Source: CAG-390 sp045633005
GTDB taxonomy: Bacteria > Bacillota > Clostridia > Oscillospirales > CAG-272
Length of the DNA: 61,387 bases
Assembly (NCBI GenBank): GCA_045633005.1
Contig: JAZQXT010000001.1
Location: 1-61,387, forward strand
Reading direction: 5' to 3'
Shown here: piece after piece, positions 49,242 through 58,021 of the stretch
Layout of the letters: every line of letters begins with the position of its first letter
Numbering within the stretch: position 1 is the first letter of the stretch
Position numbers and translations under genes: made by a program
Notes under the pieces: model-generated
The model's database searches: none
The model's input: the letters and a program-made list of their open reading frames with translations, nothing else
Told to the model about the DNA's origin: nothing

Positions 49242-49284
49242 GTGTGAGTCAAATGCAAAATGCATTTGACTCACACTCTTTTTT
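49242..49284. terminator. Bidirectional terminator
   Basis: GTGTGAGTCAAATGCA, 3-base loop and perfect complement, T-runs on both sides, between the surface-protein and pfkA genes. Confidence 0.9.
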
Positions 49285-50359
49285 ATCTGCAAAGTCCGAG
49301 GTGGATATCGTAAAGTCGGCGGATCTCTGCGGCGCGGAAATCGCAGATAGCCTTCATCTTTTCTACGTCCTCGGCGCTGAACTTATCAAGCGCGCCCTCG
49401 GCAAGCTTCTTTTTATACATCTTATCGGTAATGAGCGCAAACGAGATATCGTAGCTCACGATCTTACCCGCAACCTCGGCAACGATAACGTCGCTCTTGC
49501 CCTCCATAAGAAGGTCAACTGCAAACGCACCCATCTCGGTAGCGGTAAGTCTGTCGCGCAGAGTGGGCGCACCGCCGCGAACGACGTGCGCAAGGCGGGC
49601 AAACTTGGTCTCGATTCCCGTCTTATCCTGAATAACCTTGCGAAGCACCTCGCCGTAGGGCTTACCGTCGGCGGTAAATACGCCCTCGGAAACGATGACT
49701 ATCATACTTCTCTTGCCCGATTCCTTGGCGGCGATAATGCGCTCGATAGCGGCATCCTCGTCAAAGGGAACTTCGGGAATAGCGATAGCAACCGCGCCAG
49801 ACGCTATACCCGTCTTAAGAGCTATCTCGCCGCAGTCGCGTCCCATAACCTCGACCACGTTGCAACGAGCGTGGGACTGGCAGGTGTCGCGCAGTCTGTC
49901 AACCGCCTCGACGACGGTGTTCATAGCGGTATCAAATCCAACGGTGTAATCCGTTGCGGTAACGTCGTTATCAATAGAGCCCGTAACGCCGATGGTGGGT
50001 ATGCCGCGCAGGGAAAGGTCGGTAGCACCGCGGAACGTGCCGTCGCCGCCGATGGCAACGATAGCGTCTATGTTGTGGCGCTTGCAGGTAGCGATAGCAG
50101 CCTGCATACCCTCCTCGGTCTTGAATTCAAGACAACGGTCGGAATAAAGGATAGTTCCGCCGAGATACTCGATATTCGAAACGTCGCGCGCGCTGAGGTC
50201 GATCATAGAATCGTGAACGAGTCCGCTGTAGCCGCCAAGGATTCCCTTGACCTTAATGCCGTGCTGAAGCGCGCGGCGGGTGATAGCGCGGATCGCTGTA
50301 TTCATACCGGGGGCATCGCCGCCCGAGGTCAATACGCCAATTGTATCAAATTTTGCCAT
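49283..50359 (-). CDS. pfkA: 6-phosphofructokinase
   Basis: A 358-residue glycolytic enzyme. GVLTSGGDAPGMNTAIRA at the N-terminus, AIGGDGTFRGA (GGDGT, as in ATP-dependent enzymes), the catalytic TGSIDNDV (usually TIDND) and EVMGRDCGEIAL are present, with RGGAPTLRDRLTA later. Thr is replaced by Ser in the TIDND motif, a conservative change. Length is slightly above the usual 320, with a longer C-terminus. The start MAKFDT at 50359 has GGAG 6 bases upstream. A CCGACTTTGTCGG hairpin lies just before the ribosome site. Confidence 0.95.
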   Translation of the reverse strand: MAKFDTIGVLTSGGDAPGMNTAIRAITRRALQHGIKVKGILGGYSGLVHDSMIDLSARDVSNIEYLGGTILYSDRCLEFKTEEGMQAAIATCKRHNIDAIVAIGGDGTFRGATDLSLRGIPTIGVTGSIDNDVTATDYTVGFDTAMNTVVEAVDRLRDTCQSHARCNVVEVMGRDCGEIALKTGIASGAVAIAIPEVPFDEDAAIERIIAAKESGKRSMIVIVSEGVFTADGKPYGEVLRKVIQDKTGIETKFARLAHVVRGGAPTLRDRLTATEMGAFAVDLLMEGKSDVIVAEVAGKIVSYDISFALITDKMYKKKLAEGALDKFSAEDVEKMKAICDFRAAEIRRLYDIHLGLCR

Positions 50360-50506
50360 TTCAAACTCCATTATCCGACAAAGTCGGTTATTTTTTTAAC
50401 ACACTTTATATTTTATAATATTATTGCGATAAAATCAATAGCAAAATCGGTTATTTATAAATTTTTTTCCGTTTTTTTGAAAAAAATCAGGCGCAAAATC
50501 AAAAAA

Positions 50507-50540
50507 AGCGGGGCAAATGCGTTTTTGCATTTGCCCCGCT
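50507..50540. terminator. Terminator
   Basis: AGCGGGGCAAATGC, 6-base loop, GCATTTGCCCCGCT, downstream of the dockerin/SGNH gene. Confidence 0.9.
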
Positions 50541-50544
50541 ACGT

Positions 50545-52113
50545 TTAATCCGCGAAGTTTACGCTCTTTCCGTCAAAAAATTCCTCGCCGAGACATTCGA
50601 TGATGAACGCCGAGAGCTTCGACGCCATAGTCTTTGCTCCCGCGGCGGTCGGATGTACGCCGTCGGTGGTGGGGAGATTCCAGCCATTCGTCGGCAAAAT
50701 ATAATAGTTGCCGGGGTTTACGTCGTTTACGATGGACGTTATCGCATCCGCTCTGCGCTGATTCAGCGGTATCATATACACTATCGGTACGTTGGGATAG
50801 CGGAATTGCAGATACCCAAGCGCCGTGCGAAGCTTGCTTTCAAAATCCGCCGCCGTGTAGCTCGTATTATCGTTGAAGCCGTGATTTATAACGATAAGGT
50901 CGGGCATCGTCGTGTCGGTGTGCGCTCTCGTTGAGCTGAGATTCATTATCGCTTGATAGAAGGGGGCGAACGAACCGGGTTTAACTACGCCCGACGCGCC
51001 AAATCCGCAAACGTAGGAAACCGCGCCAAGCTCCTTGGACGTGTACCACGGGTATGCGCTTACTTGGCTGTTAGTGCTTGACGTTGAACCCGACTTTAGC
51101 GAGCTTACGCCCTCCGTTATGCTGTCACCGTAGTAGAAAATGACCTTGTTTGTAGGACGGATGCCGACTATCTGCCCCGCATTGAGCGTAATGCTCTTGA
51201 GGGCGAAGCCTATCTCGTTTTCCCATTTGCCAACGTTTTCAAGCAGACCGTCAAGGATTATGCGAACAATGTGAAGCCCGTCATCGGGGAGCGTTACCGT
51301 GTTGGCGCTGATGCGCGCGCGCACGGGGGTTGCACCGTCAATGGAATACGCATAGAACGGCACGGTGTCCGCCTCGGTGATCTGCGTGAAATCAACGTAA
51401 AGCTTCGTTGCGCCCTTGGTCATCAGGTACACCGCCGCGCCTGCGTTGAGCGATACCTTGTGCGGAACGCCGTTAATATCCTTGTCAAACCATCTGCCGA
51501 TAAAGAAGGGCTCGTTATCACCCGTAAGCTCAAAATCGTTGTAATCCGCGCCGTAAAGATATATCTCCTCCTCGCTCCTTACGCCGATGGAATCCACCTC
51601 GTTTTTGATGTAGAGTCCAAGAGTGAGCAGGTCTGCGCCCGTCAGCGCATCGTCGCAATCCACGTCGGATGCGACGGCGCTTGCCGCGCTCGCCGCCTTT
51701 GTCGCGCAGATAGCGTAACTTAACGCAAGATAGTCCGTGGTGTTCACGGAGCCGTCGCCGTCAACGTCGCCCGCAATGGCGATGACCGCACTGTCGCTGA
51801 CGGTACCGTTCACGGTAAGAGACACGGTACTGCCCGTGCCAACGCCGTCGGCACTTACGCCCGACGTGTTTTTGATATGCGAAAGTATCTCCGCCTTCGT
51901 CATATCGGGGCTGAGTCCGCAAAGGAAGCCATCCTTTATATATACGCCCGCCGATATATCGGTCTTGAGCGAATTGGCATTATATACCGACACCTCCTGC
52001 ACGTCGGCGCACGATAACGAGAGCGAGGTATCACGCACCTCGATTGCCGCGCATGAGGCAAATATAAACGTCGTGATTATCGCAAGTGCTAAAGCTATTA
52101 TTTTTTTAGTCAT
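50545..52113 (-). CDS. Lipoprotein with dockerin domain and SGNH/GDSL esterase domain
   Basis: A 522-residue exported protein. The signal ends in lipobox FASC (Cys 21). Residues ~114-172 form a type-I dockerin with two calcium loops (GDVDGDGSVNTTDYLALSYA and SDVDCDDALTGADLLTLGLY). Residues ~190-320 resemble the N-terminal beta domain of GDSL esterases. The SGNH domain follows: YYGDSITEGVSS (block I Ser), GFGASG, NHGFND (Asn) and DGVHPT (Asp-His). This is a lipase/acylhydrolase, probably a carbohydrate deacetylase. Lipid anchor plus dockerin is unusual: it could be attached to the membrane and also bind cohesin. No cohesin gene is in the window. Confidence 0.9.
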   Translation of the reverse strand: MTKKIIALALAIITTFIFASCAAIEVRDTSLSLSCADVQEVSVYNANSLKTDISAGVYIKDGFLCGLSPDMTKAEILSHIKNTSGVSADGVGTGSTVSLTVNGTVSDSAVIAIAGDVDGDGSVNTTDYLALSYAICATKAASAASAVASDVDCDDALTGADLLTLGLYIKNEVDSIGVRSEEEIYLYGADYNDFELTGDNEPFFIGRWFDKDINGVPHKVSLNAGAAVYLMTKGATKLYVDFTQITEADTVPFYAYSIDGATPVRARISANTVTLPDDGLHIVRIILDGLLENVGKWENEIGFALKSITLNAGQIVGIRPTNKVIFYYGDSITEGVSSLKSGSTSSTNSQVSAYPWYTSKELGAVSYVCGFGASGVVKPGSFAPFYQAIMNLSSTRAHTDTTMPDLIVINHGFNDNTSYTAADFESKLRTALGYLQFRYPNVPIVYMIPLNQRRADAITSIVNDVNPGNYYILPTNGWNLPTTDGVHPTAAGAKTMASKLSAFIIECLGEEFFDGKSVNFAD

Positions 52114-52234
52114 ATTTTTATCCCCTTTCTCGCAAAGCTAACAGTACGTAAAAATGCAACGGTAAGACTATTTTATTATACAATAAGTAGAAAATCAAGT
52201 GCTTTTTGTATATTTTAACATTTTTGATAAAATA

Positions 52235-52260
52235 AAAACGGACGTCGAAACGTCCGTTTT
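52235..52260. terminator. Terminator after cinA
   Basis: AAAACGGACG, 6-base loop, CGTCCGTTTT. Confidence 0.85.
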
Positions 52261-52264
52261 ATCC

Positions 52265-53533
52265 TCACCCCTCCGAGGAGTTGTTCCCCAAAAAGCCGAG
52301 TCCAAGCCCTATTGCCTGCGTTCCCGAGCTTTGCCTGATATACGCGCGGGAGCGAAGCGGAGACATCGAAAGCCTCTTTACCCTCTCGCCATCAGCCGTC
52401 GAGATAGCCACGAATACGGTTCCGACGGGCTTTTCGGGCGTTCCGCCTCCGGGACCCGCAATACCCGTGGTGGCAAGCCCCACGTCAGCGCCGAGCGCAA
52501 GCCTTACGCCTCGCGCCATTTCGGCGGCGGTCTCCTTTGACACCGCACCGTGCGCGGCGAGCGTTTCCGCCTTAACGCCGAGAAGCTTCATCTTCGCCTC
52601 GTTTGAATACGTTACGCAACCGCCGAGGAAAACGTCGGAGCAACCCGCGATATCGGTAAACCGCTTGGCGATAAGTCCGCCCGTGCAGGACTCCGCAACC
52701 GCAAGCGTCATTCCGCGCTCGCGCAACGAAAGCAGAAGCGCGTTTTCGGCAGTACCGACGTCGATGCCGTATATGAAATTCCCAACGTCCGTAGCGCGTA
52801 TGCGCTCGATAGCAGAATCGCAAAGCGCGCTCGCCTCCTCGCGCGTGGCGGCGCGCGCGCTCACGCGCACGCGCACCTCGCCCTCCTTGGCGTAGGGCGC
52901 AACGGTCGGGTTTTTATCGTTTTGCATCATGGGGCGCAGTATTTCCTCGACTGCCGACTCACCCATATTTAGAATGTGCAGATTTTTCGAAAGTATAACG
53001 CTGTTTGAGCGTGCGGCAAGATACGGCTCGACTCGCTCGTACCACAAGGGATGAAGCTCAACGGGCGGCCCTGGGAGCAGAATAGCGACCTTTTCGCCGC
53101 ACTCGACCGCAACGGCGGGGGCAGTACCCCAATCGTTTTTGAAAACCACCGAGCCCTCGGGGATATACGCCTGCTTTATATTGTTGTCGGGCATTTCCCT
53201 GCCGATATCGGCAAAATACGTGCGAATCGACGCAAGCACGCCCTCGTCAAGATACATGGAAAGTCCGAAATACTCCGCCACCGTTTCTTTGGTAAGGTCG
53301 TCGCAGGTAGGACCGAGTCCGCCCGACATAAACACCGCGTCAGCGCGGGAAAAGCTCTCGGCAAGCGCTTCCTTAAGCCGCGCAGGGTTGTCGCCCACCA
53401 CGGATTGACGGTACACGGGAACGCCAAGCTCGGCAAGGCGTTGAGCCATAAACGCGGCGTTGGTGTTTACGATATCACCGAGCAAAAGCTCCGTTCCTAC
53501 GCAGAGTATCTCCGCATTCTTTATAGTTTTCAT
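52265..53533 (-). CDS. cinA: CinA family protein, competence/damage-inducible, NMN deamidase domain
   Basis: A 422-residue two-domain protein. The N-terminal MoCF-like domain (1-~170) has CVGTELLLGDIVNTNAAFMA and MSGGLGPTCDDLTKE. The C-terminal PncC-like domain (~255-422) has LAVAESCTGGLIAKRFTDIA and GVAKxETLAAHGAVS-type segments with VGLATTGIAGPGGGTPEKPV. CinA hydrolyses NMN (pyridine nucleotide salvage) and ADP-ribose-type compounds. The gene starts in the MscS stop by 4 bases (ATGA). The usual partners recA or pgsA are absent here. Confidence 0.94.
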   Translation of the reverse strand: MKTIKNAEILCVGTELLLGDIVNTNAAFMAQRLAELGVPVYRQSVVGDNPARLKEALAESFSRADAVFMSGGLGPTCDDLTKETVAEYFGLSMYLDEGVLASIRTYFADIGREMPDNNIKQAYIPEGSVVFKNDWGTAPAVAVECGEKVAILLPGPPVELHPLWYERVEPYLAARSNSVILSKNLHILNMGESAVEEILRPMMQNDKNPTVAPYAKEGEVRVRVSARAATREEASALCDSAIERIRATDVGNFIYGIDVGTAENALLLSLRERGMTLAVAESCTGGLIAKRFTDIAGCSDVFLGGCVTYSNEAKMKLLGVKAETLAAHGAVSKETAAEMARGVRLALGADVGLATTGIAGPGGGTPEKPVGTVFVAISTADGERVKRLSMSPLRSRAYIRQSSGTQAIGLGLGFLGNNSSEG

Positions 53534-54342
53534 TTGTCCTCGCTCTTGATGTGAACGTCAAGCTGGTTGTAGGGTATCTCGATGCCCGCCTCGACGTACG
53601 CCTTGCGTATCTGACGGATGAGGTCGTGATTTACCGTCCAATAATCCCCCGACTTCACCCAAACGCGCACCGTTACGGTAACGGAGGACGCGCCGAGGAG
53701 CGTGACCTTTGCGAACACGTCCTTGTCCTTGAGAACGAGCTCGTGCGCGGATGCGATATTTTTCGCCAGCTCGCACGCGGCGTCGGCATCGGCATCGTAG
53801 GATATCTCAAACGCCATATCCACGCGGCGAGTGTCCTTCGTGGAATAGTTTACGACGGGATTGTTCATCATCGCGCCGTTGGGGATGGTGACCGTCTTGT
53901 TGTCGCCCGTGCAAAGCACGGTATAGAATATACCAAGCTCCACGACCGTTCCGCCGTGACCGTTTGCCTCTATGTAATCACCGAGCTTGAAGGGACGGAA
54001 GATCAAAAGCATAATACCGCCCGCGAAATTCGAGAGCGAGCCCTGCATAGCAAGACCGATAGCAACGCCGCAGGAAGCGACGGCGGCTACGACGCTCGCC
54101 ATAGGAACGCCGAGAATGGCTATCACGCACACCGCGAGTATCACCCACATACCGATGCGTATAAACGAGCGCATAAAGCTGCGCACGGTGGGGTCTACGT
54201 TCTCGTATCTCTTGCCGTCGGGGAAGAATCTGACGATGAGCTTGATAACGTAAGATCCGATAAGGAGAGTCAGGAGCGCGCCGAGGAGCTTAAGTCCGAC
54301 GGACTGCGCCACGCCAACGAGCCAAGTAAGAAAAGCTTGCAT
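53530..54342 (-). CDS. Small-conductance mechanosensitive channel (MscS)
   Basis: A 270-residue protein: three transmembrane segments (about 10-35, 60-85, 92-118), with the pore helix in AVASCGVAIGLAMQGSLSNF followed by the beta-domain signature FRPFKLGDYIEANGHGGTV. The C-terminal cytosolic domain (DVFAKVTLLGASSVTVTVRV) is normal. It opens on membrane tension to release solutes during osmotic downshock. It precedes and overlaps cinA by 4 bases, so the two are co-transcribed. Start has AAAGAGG upstream. Confidence 0.93.
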   Translation of the reverse strand: MQAFLTWLVGVAQSVGLKLLGALLTLLIGSYVIKLIVRFFPDGKRYENVDPTVRSFMRSFIRIGMWVILAVCVIAILGVPMASVVAAVASCGVAIGLAMQGSLSNFAGGIMLLIFRPFKLGDYIEANGHGGTVVELGIFYTVLCTGDNKTVTIPNGAMMNNPVVNYSTKDTRRVDMAFEISYDADADAACELAKNIASAHELVLKDKDVFAKVTLLGASSVTVTVRVWVKSGDYWTVNHDLIRQIRKAYVEAGIEIPYNQLDVHIKSEDK

Positions 54343-54436
54343 TTTAATACCTCTTTCTGTGTTTTTTCAAATAATAATTATACCACTATAATCGTTAAAA
54401 GTAAATGCAAAAACGGTTAAATATTTGTTAGCGGAT

Positions 54437-55609
54437 TTAAATTCGTCTGCTGCGCCAAACGCAGAGGAGAAGAACCGTCGGGAACGCCACCGCGGAGAGA
54501 ATTCCGAGGCGAAGCTCGTCGTTAAGCGCACCCGACACAAAGCCGACGGCGGTAGGTCCGAGCGAGCATCCGAGGTCGCCGCCGAGCGCAAGGAGCGCAA
54601 ACATAGCCGTGCCGCCGCGCCGCATCACTCCCGCGGCTTTGCTGAACGTACCGGGCCACATCATACCCACGGCAAGTCCGCACAGCGCACACGAAATCAC
54701 GCTGAGCGCGGGCAGGGCGAAAAGCCCGATTCCGATATACGCGGCGACGGCGAGCGCACAGCTGAATATCATAAAGCGCTCAAGCTTTATTTTGTCACCG
54801 AATTTACTGTAAAACACCCTCGACACGCCCATGAGAATAGCAAACGCCATAGGGCCCGCAAGGTCGCCGAGCGTTTTTGCGATGCCGAGGCTCTTTTCCA
54901 TCAGCGCGGATGACCATTGGCTGACCGCCTGCTCGCTTGCGCCCGCGCAGACCATCATAACGAAAAGAAGCCAGAAGGTCTTGTTTTTCAAAAGCTCCCC
55001 GACGCGCATTCCGACCTCGCCGTCCTCGATAAGCGCCGCAAACGGCACGCGCAGGAAAACGAGGGCGTTCAGAAGCGGCACTACAGCCCACAAAAGCGCC
55101 ATCACGCGCCAATTTTCGATACCAAAAATATGGAAAAAGAGCGTTGACAAAAGCACCACGCCAACACAGCCCCAGCAGTAAAAGGAGTGTAGCAGACTCA
55201 TAGTTTTTTCCTTGTTTTCGGTGGGGCAAGCCTCGACCACGGGGCTGACAAGCACCTCAAGAAGTCCGCCGCCGACGGCGTAGATAACGACGGAAATGAA
55301 TATTCCCGCGAAGGCGGACGGCAAAAGCTCGGGCAGGACGGAGAGCGCGACGAGTCCGAGCGCGGCAAGCGCGTGCGCAAGCACCATAGCTGCGCGGTAG
55401 CCGATGCGGTCGATAAAGCCGACCGACAGAAGATCGACCGCAAGCTGAATGGCAAAGTTAAAGGTGACGAGCAGAGTTATCTGCGAAAGCGGTATGCCGT
55501 AGGACGAATGAAACGTCAAAAACAAAAGCGGCGCGAAATTATTTATGATAGCCTGCACGACGTACGCCACAAAGCACGCCGTGACCGTCTTTCCGTATTT
55601 TTTATCCAT
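54437..55609 (-). CDS. MFS transporter
   Basis: A 390-residue protein with about twelve hydrophobic segments and the GIPLSQITLLVTFNFAIQLA, FIDRIGYRAAMVLAH (loop 2-3, MFS signature D-R-x-G) and GVGVVLLSTLFFHI segments. No soluble domain. The substrate is unknown; a sugar or drug exporter is possible. The start MDKKYGK is preceded by GAGGAAA. Monocistronic; about 100 bases separate it from the MscS-cinA unit. Confidence 0.9.
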   Translation of the reverse strand: MDKKYGKTVTACFVAYVVQAIINNFAPLLFLTFHSSYGIPLSQITLLVTFNFAIQLAVDLLSVGFIDRIGYRAAMVLAHALAALGLVALSVLPELLPSAFAGIFISVVIYAVGGGLLEVLVSPVVEACPTENKEKTMSLLHSFYCWGCVGVVLLSTLFFHIFGIENWRVMALLWAVVPLLNALVFLRVPFAALIEDGEVGMRVGELLKNKTFWLLFVMMVCAGASEQAVSQWSSALMEKSLGIAKTLGDLAGPMAFAILMGVSRVFYSKFGDKIKLERFMIFSCALAVAAYIGIGLFALPALSVISCALCGLAVGMMWPGTFSKAAGVMRRGGTAMFALLALGGDLGCSLGPTAVGFVSGALNDELRLGILSAVAFPTVLLLCVWRSRRI

Positions 55610-55704
55610 TGTATTTCCTCGATAGTGCTAAACAAACTATTGCCTGAATTATAGCACAACGAGCGACGGTTTTCAATGATTTTGGGGAAATTGGGGCGAG
55701 TTTG

Positions 55705-55790
55705 CCAAGGCGAAGCCTTGTTGTTTAATGAAATCGTGCCTTGCACGATGAAATCCGAGCAAGCTCGGATGAAATCTTCGCCGTCTTTCG
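55705..55790. repeat. Hairpin-linker array, ATGAAATC type
   Basis: AAGGCGAAGCCTT (hairpin, also opening the array at 58027), then CGTGC-CTT-GCACG and CCGAGC-AA-GCTCGG separated by ATGAAATC linkers (three copies). The rest of 55610-55910 holds a CGTAAGT...ACTTACG hairpin and a terminator. Confidence 0.8.
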
Positions 55791-55858
55791 AATGTACTAA
55801 TATGAACGTAAGTTGAACCGAAAGGATTTGACTTACGCTTTTATTTTTACATAGTTAA

Positions 55859-55885
55859 AGGCGAGCTTTTTACGGCTCGCCTCTT
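55859..55885. terminator. Terminator
   Basis: AGGCGAGC, 8-base loop, GCTCGCCT, then TTTTTG; lies after the DUF1413 gene's end. Confidence 0.8.
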
Positions 55886-55910
55886 TTTGTTTTGTGTGCT
55901 CAAACTTGAT

Positions 55911-56150
55911 CTATGCGTGTTTAGTATACATATTGGTTCCGTTTTGAGCTTTGCCGGACCAACGAGTATTAGGAAACACGCCATTATTCACGGCATACTT
56001 AAATCTTCTACCAAACTCACGTCTCTCTCCGCCCGAAAAACTTTCCCATTGAACTCCTAAAAACAAATCTTTCAATGAAAACTGAGTGTTTGTATTTAAG
56101 GCTGCTATCTTTTGTCTTGCTTCATTTAAAAGTGCATCATAATCTATCAT
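55911..56150 (-). CDS. DUF1413-family small protein
   Basis: A 79-residue soluble protein. FSLKDLFLGVQWESFSGGER followed by REFGRRFKYAVNNG is the DUF1413 signature, and a short basic C-terminus (PNTRWSGKAQNGTNMYTKHA) follows. DUF1413 has no established function. It lies 24 bases downstream of the lipoprotein gene on the same strand, so it may be read with it. The start has no clear GGAGG (weak AGCGG). Confidence 0.82.
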   Translation of the reverse strand: MIDYDALLNEARQKIAALNTNTQFSLKDLFLGVQWESFSGGERREFGRRFKYAVNNGVFPNTRWSGKAQNGTNMYTKHA

Positions 56151-56174
56151 AGCGGTTAACTCTCATTCAACAAC

Positions 56175-57314
56175 TCAAGTGGTGCGATCAAACAACTTAA
56201 GCGTATATGTTTCGTCAATTTCAAGGTCATACAGTGTAAAATAAGCATCCTTGAATTTATCACCCACGCTCATCCTACCGGCATGGAATTTATCAGATTG
56301 AACCACATATCCATTAGAATCATATAATTTGTATACAACATAACAAAAGTCTGAACTTGATGAACCTTTTATGTCGTAAGTCTTTTCACCGGTAAGATAT
56401 ATTCTTATATCATTATCCCCTATCATCTCATAACGAATATTTGTAATTTTAATAGATGCTGATACTGTGTCGCTATACCTATAGTCATTATAAGTACATG
56501 GAGTAGCAGGCAGCTTTATCTCTACGGCAATATACTTTTTACATCTTGTACAAGTTCCCACCTTGCAGGTATGGCCTAATTTCGCGCCCTCGGTAGCCTT
56601 ACATTTACTGCACGTTTTGGGTGCCGTGCACGTTGCGTCAAGCCAGTCGTGTGCGGCGCTGATTTTTTCTGTTCTCTTGTCGTTGCATGCCGAGCATATT
56701 GAATGTCTTTCTCCGCTTTTTTTACATGTAGCTTCTTCAGTCACTACCCACCCACCGTATTTATGTCCCGTGGCAGGAATGTTCTGCATCTGTATATCGC
56801 CACAAGCACAGCTTCTTTCTCGACTGCCGTCCGTGATGCAGTCGACGGCTTTCACTATATTCCACTCACCATAAGAGTGCGCGATCATCGACAATGCTCT
56901 CGTCTGCGTGTCACCGCAAGAACAGCTCCTTGCTTCTTCACCTTCCGCGGTACAGGTCGCCGTTTTGGTTGCCGTCCACTCACCATAAGAATGTCCTGTA
57001 GCAGCAATGATCTGCGTCAGCTTATTGCCACAGACACAACTGCTTTCTTGGCTACCATTCTCGGTACACGTGGCGGCTTTTGCTACAACCCATTCGCCGT
57101 AAGAGTGTTCTTTTATCGGCAGAGCTCTCGTCTGCGTATCGCCGCAAGAGCAGTACCTTGCCTCTTCGCCGGATTCGACACAGGTTGCCGCCCTTGTCAC
57201 CGTCCATTCGCCATACTGATGCACGTGCTGTTCACTATTGCAAGCGCTAAAGATAAAAATACTTGCAAGCAGAGCAAGGGACAAAGCAAGAATGGTTTTA
57301 ATTTTTGTTGACAT
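56175..57314 (-). CDS. Lipoprotein with cysteine-rich tandem repeats
   Basis: A 379-residue exported protein. The lipobox FSAC puts the lipid anchor on Cys 25. Residues ~30-225 contain five tandem repeats of about 39 residues with the consensus H-YGEW-V-KAATC----G-E-R-CSCGD-QTR, each with three or four Cys, then a diverged segment with DWLDATCTAPKTCSKC and CKVGTCTRCKK. The last ~120 residues form a beta-rich domain. Such repeats are widespread in Clostridial cell-surface proteins, of unknown role; metal binding or disulphides are possible. It is followed by the DUF1413 gene. Confidence 0.88.
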   Translation of the reverse strand: MSTKIKTILALSLALLASIFIFSACNSEQHVHQYGEWTVTRAATCVESGEEARYCSCGDTQTRALPIKEHSYGEWVVAKAATCTENGSQESSCVCGNKLTQIIAATGHSYGEWTATKTATCTAEGEEARSCSCGDTQTRALSMIAHSYGEWNIVKAVDCITDGSRERSCACGDIQMQNIPATGHKYGGWVVTEEATCKKSGERHSICSACNDKRTEKISAAHDWLDATCTAPKTCSKCKATEGAKLGHTCKVGTCTRCKKYIAVEIKLPATPCTYNDYRYSDTVSASIKITNIRYEMIGDNDIRIYLTGEKTYDIKGSSSSDFCYVVYKLYDSNGYVVQSDKFHAGRMSVGDKFKDAYFTLYDLEIDETYTLKLFDRTT

Positions 57315-57406
57315 TTTTCTTCTCCATTATATAGATATTTTCGGTAAAAAACAAAAAGTGCGCCAACCGAAGTCAGCGCACCGAAAAACGCGAACTCCAA
57401 GTTGTC

Positions 57407-57561
57407 GCCAAACGAACTTATACGCAGATAGGTATTTTCATACTATCAAACGGGAGTCGCATTTTTACCAAATGGATTCGTTTAATAGTATGACGAAAAA
57501 TGGTATAATTATCCCATAAAGAAAAATATACCTATCAGTGCGATTATTAAGTTCGTTTGGC
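57407..57561. mobile_element. 155-bp palindromic element with perfect 14-bp ends
   Basis: GCCAAACGAACTTA at 57407-57420 is exactly inverted at 57548-57561. Inside, GATAGGTAT pairs with ATACCTATC, and CATACTATCAAACG with CGTTTAATAGTATG, so the whole element can form one long hairpin. It has no gene and no visible target duplication. It lies upstream of the lipoprotein gene and contains a TATAAT (57505-57510). Confidence 0.65.
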
Positions 57562-57713
57562 ATATTAATTATAGCACAATAATTTTATTTGTAAATAGTT
57601 TTTTGAAATTTTCAAAACTCTTGTCGGCTACGGACTAATTCTTTCAAAATTAAGCTTTGCCATATGAAACAGCCCTCCTTTCGCTAATATGTAACAACAT
57701 TTTAATACAAATA

Positions 57714-57753
57714 TTTACTAAAGTCAATAGTAAATTTCTTTACTTGGTATAAT
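57714..57753 (+). promoter_or_regulatory. Extended -10 promoter with TTTACT half-sites
   Basis: TGGTATAAT at 57745-57753. TTTACT (57714-57719), AGTAAA (57729-57734) and TTTACT (57739-57744) form inverted pairs directly upstream, like the half-sites before the XRE-GlmM gene. Autoregulation by the small XRE protein is inferred. Confidence 0.65.
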
Positions 57754-57786
57754 GTTTTCAGATTTACTGCAAAAGGAACGTTTGAA

Positions 57787-57993
57787 ATGGTAGATTATAT
57801 AAAAAGAATTCGTGACCTCAGAGAAGATCACGATAAAACTCAACAGCAGATTGCTGATATATTAGGTACCTCACAAACGATGTATGCAAGATATGAAAGA
57901 GGGGCAAACGAACTGCCCATTCGACATTTGATTGCCCTTTGCAAATATTACGGAGTAAGCGCGGATTACATTTTAGGATTAGAAAGCAGATAA
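57787..57993 (+). CDS. Small XRE-family regulator
   Basis: A 68-residue protein that is almost only a helix-turn-helix: RDLREDHDKTQQQIADILGT (first helices), SQTMYARYERGANELPIRHL (recognition helix and following), then CKYYGVSADYILGL. The motif order matches Cro/C1-type repressors. The ATG is 5 bases after AAGGAACG. A lone gene in an A+T-rich stretch, not far from the palindromic element. Target genes are unknown; its own promoter has matching half-sites. Confidence 0.88.
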   Translation: MVDYIKRIRDLREDHDKTQQQIADILGTSQTMYARYERGANELPIRHLIALCKYYGVSADYILGLESR

Positions 57994-58021
57994 AAACAGT
58001 GCGCGGCAATAGGATATTAGC

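Noticed and set aside
50359..50400. CCGACTTTGTCGG hairpin before pfkA as a riboswitch
   Set aside because: A single short hairpin near the ribosome site is insufficient; no ligand-binding fold is visible.
49115..50548. Long plus-strand frame opposite pfkA
   Set aside because: pfkA is unmistakable on the minus strand; the frame is a codon-pattern shadow that crosses a repeat array and a terminator.
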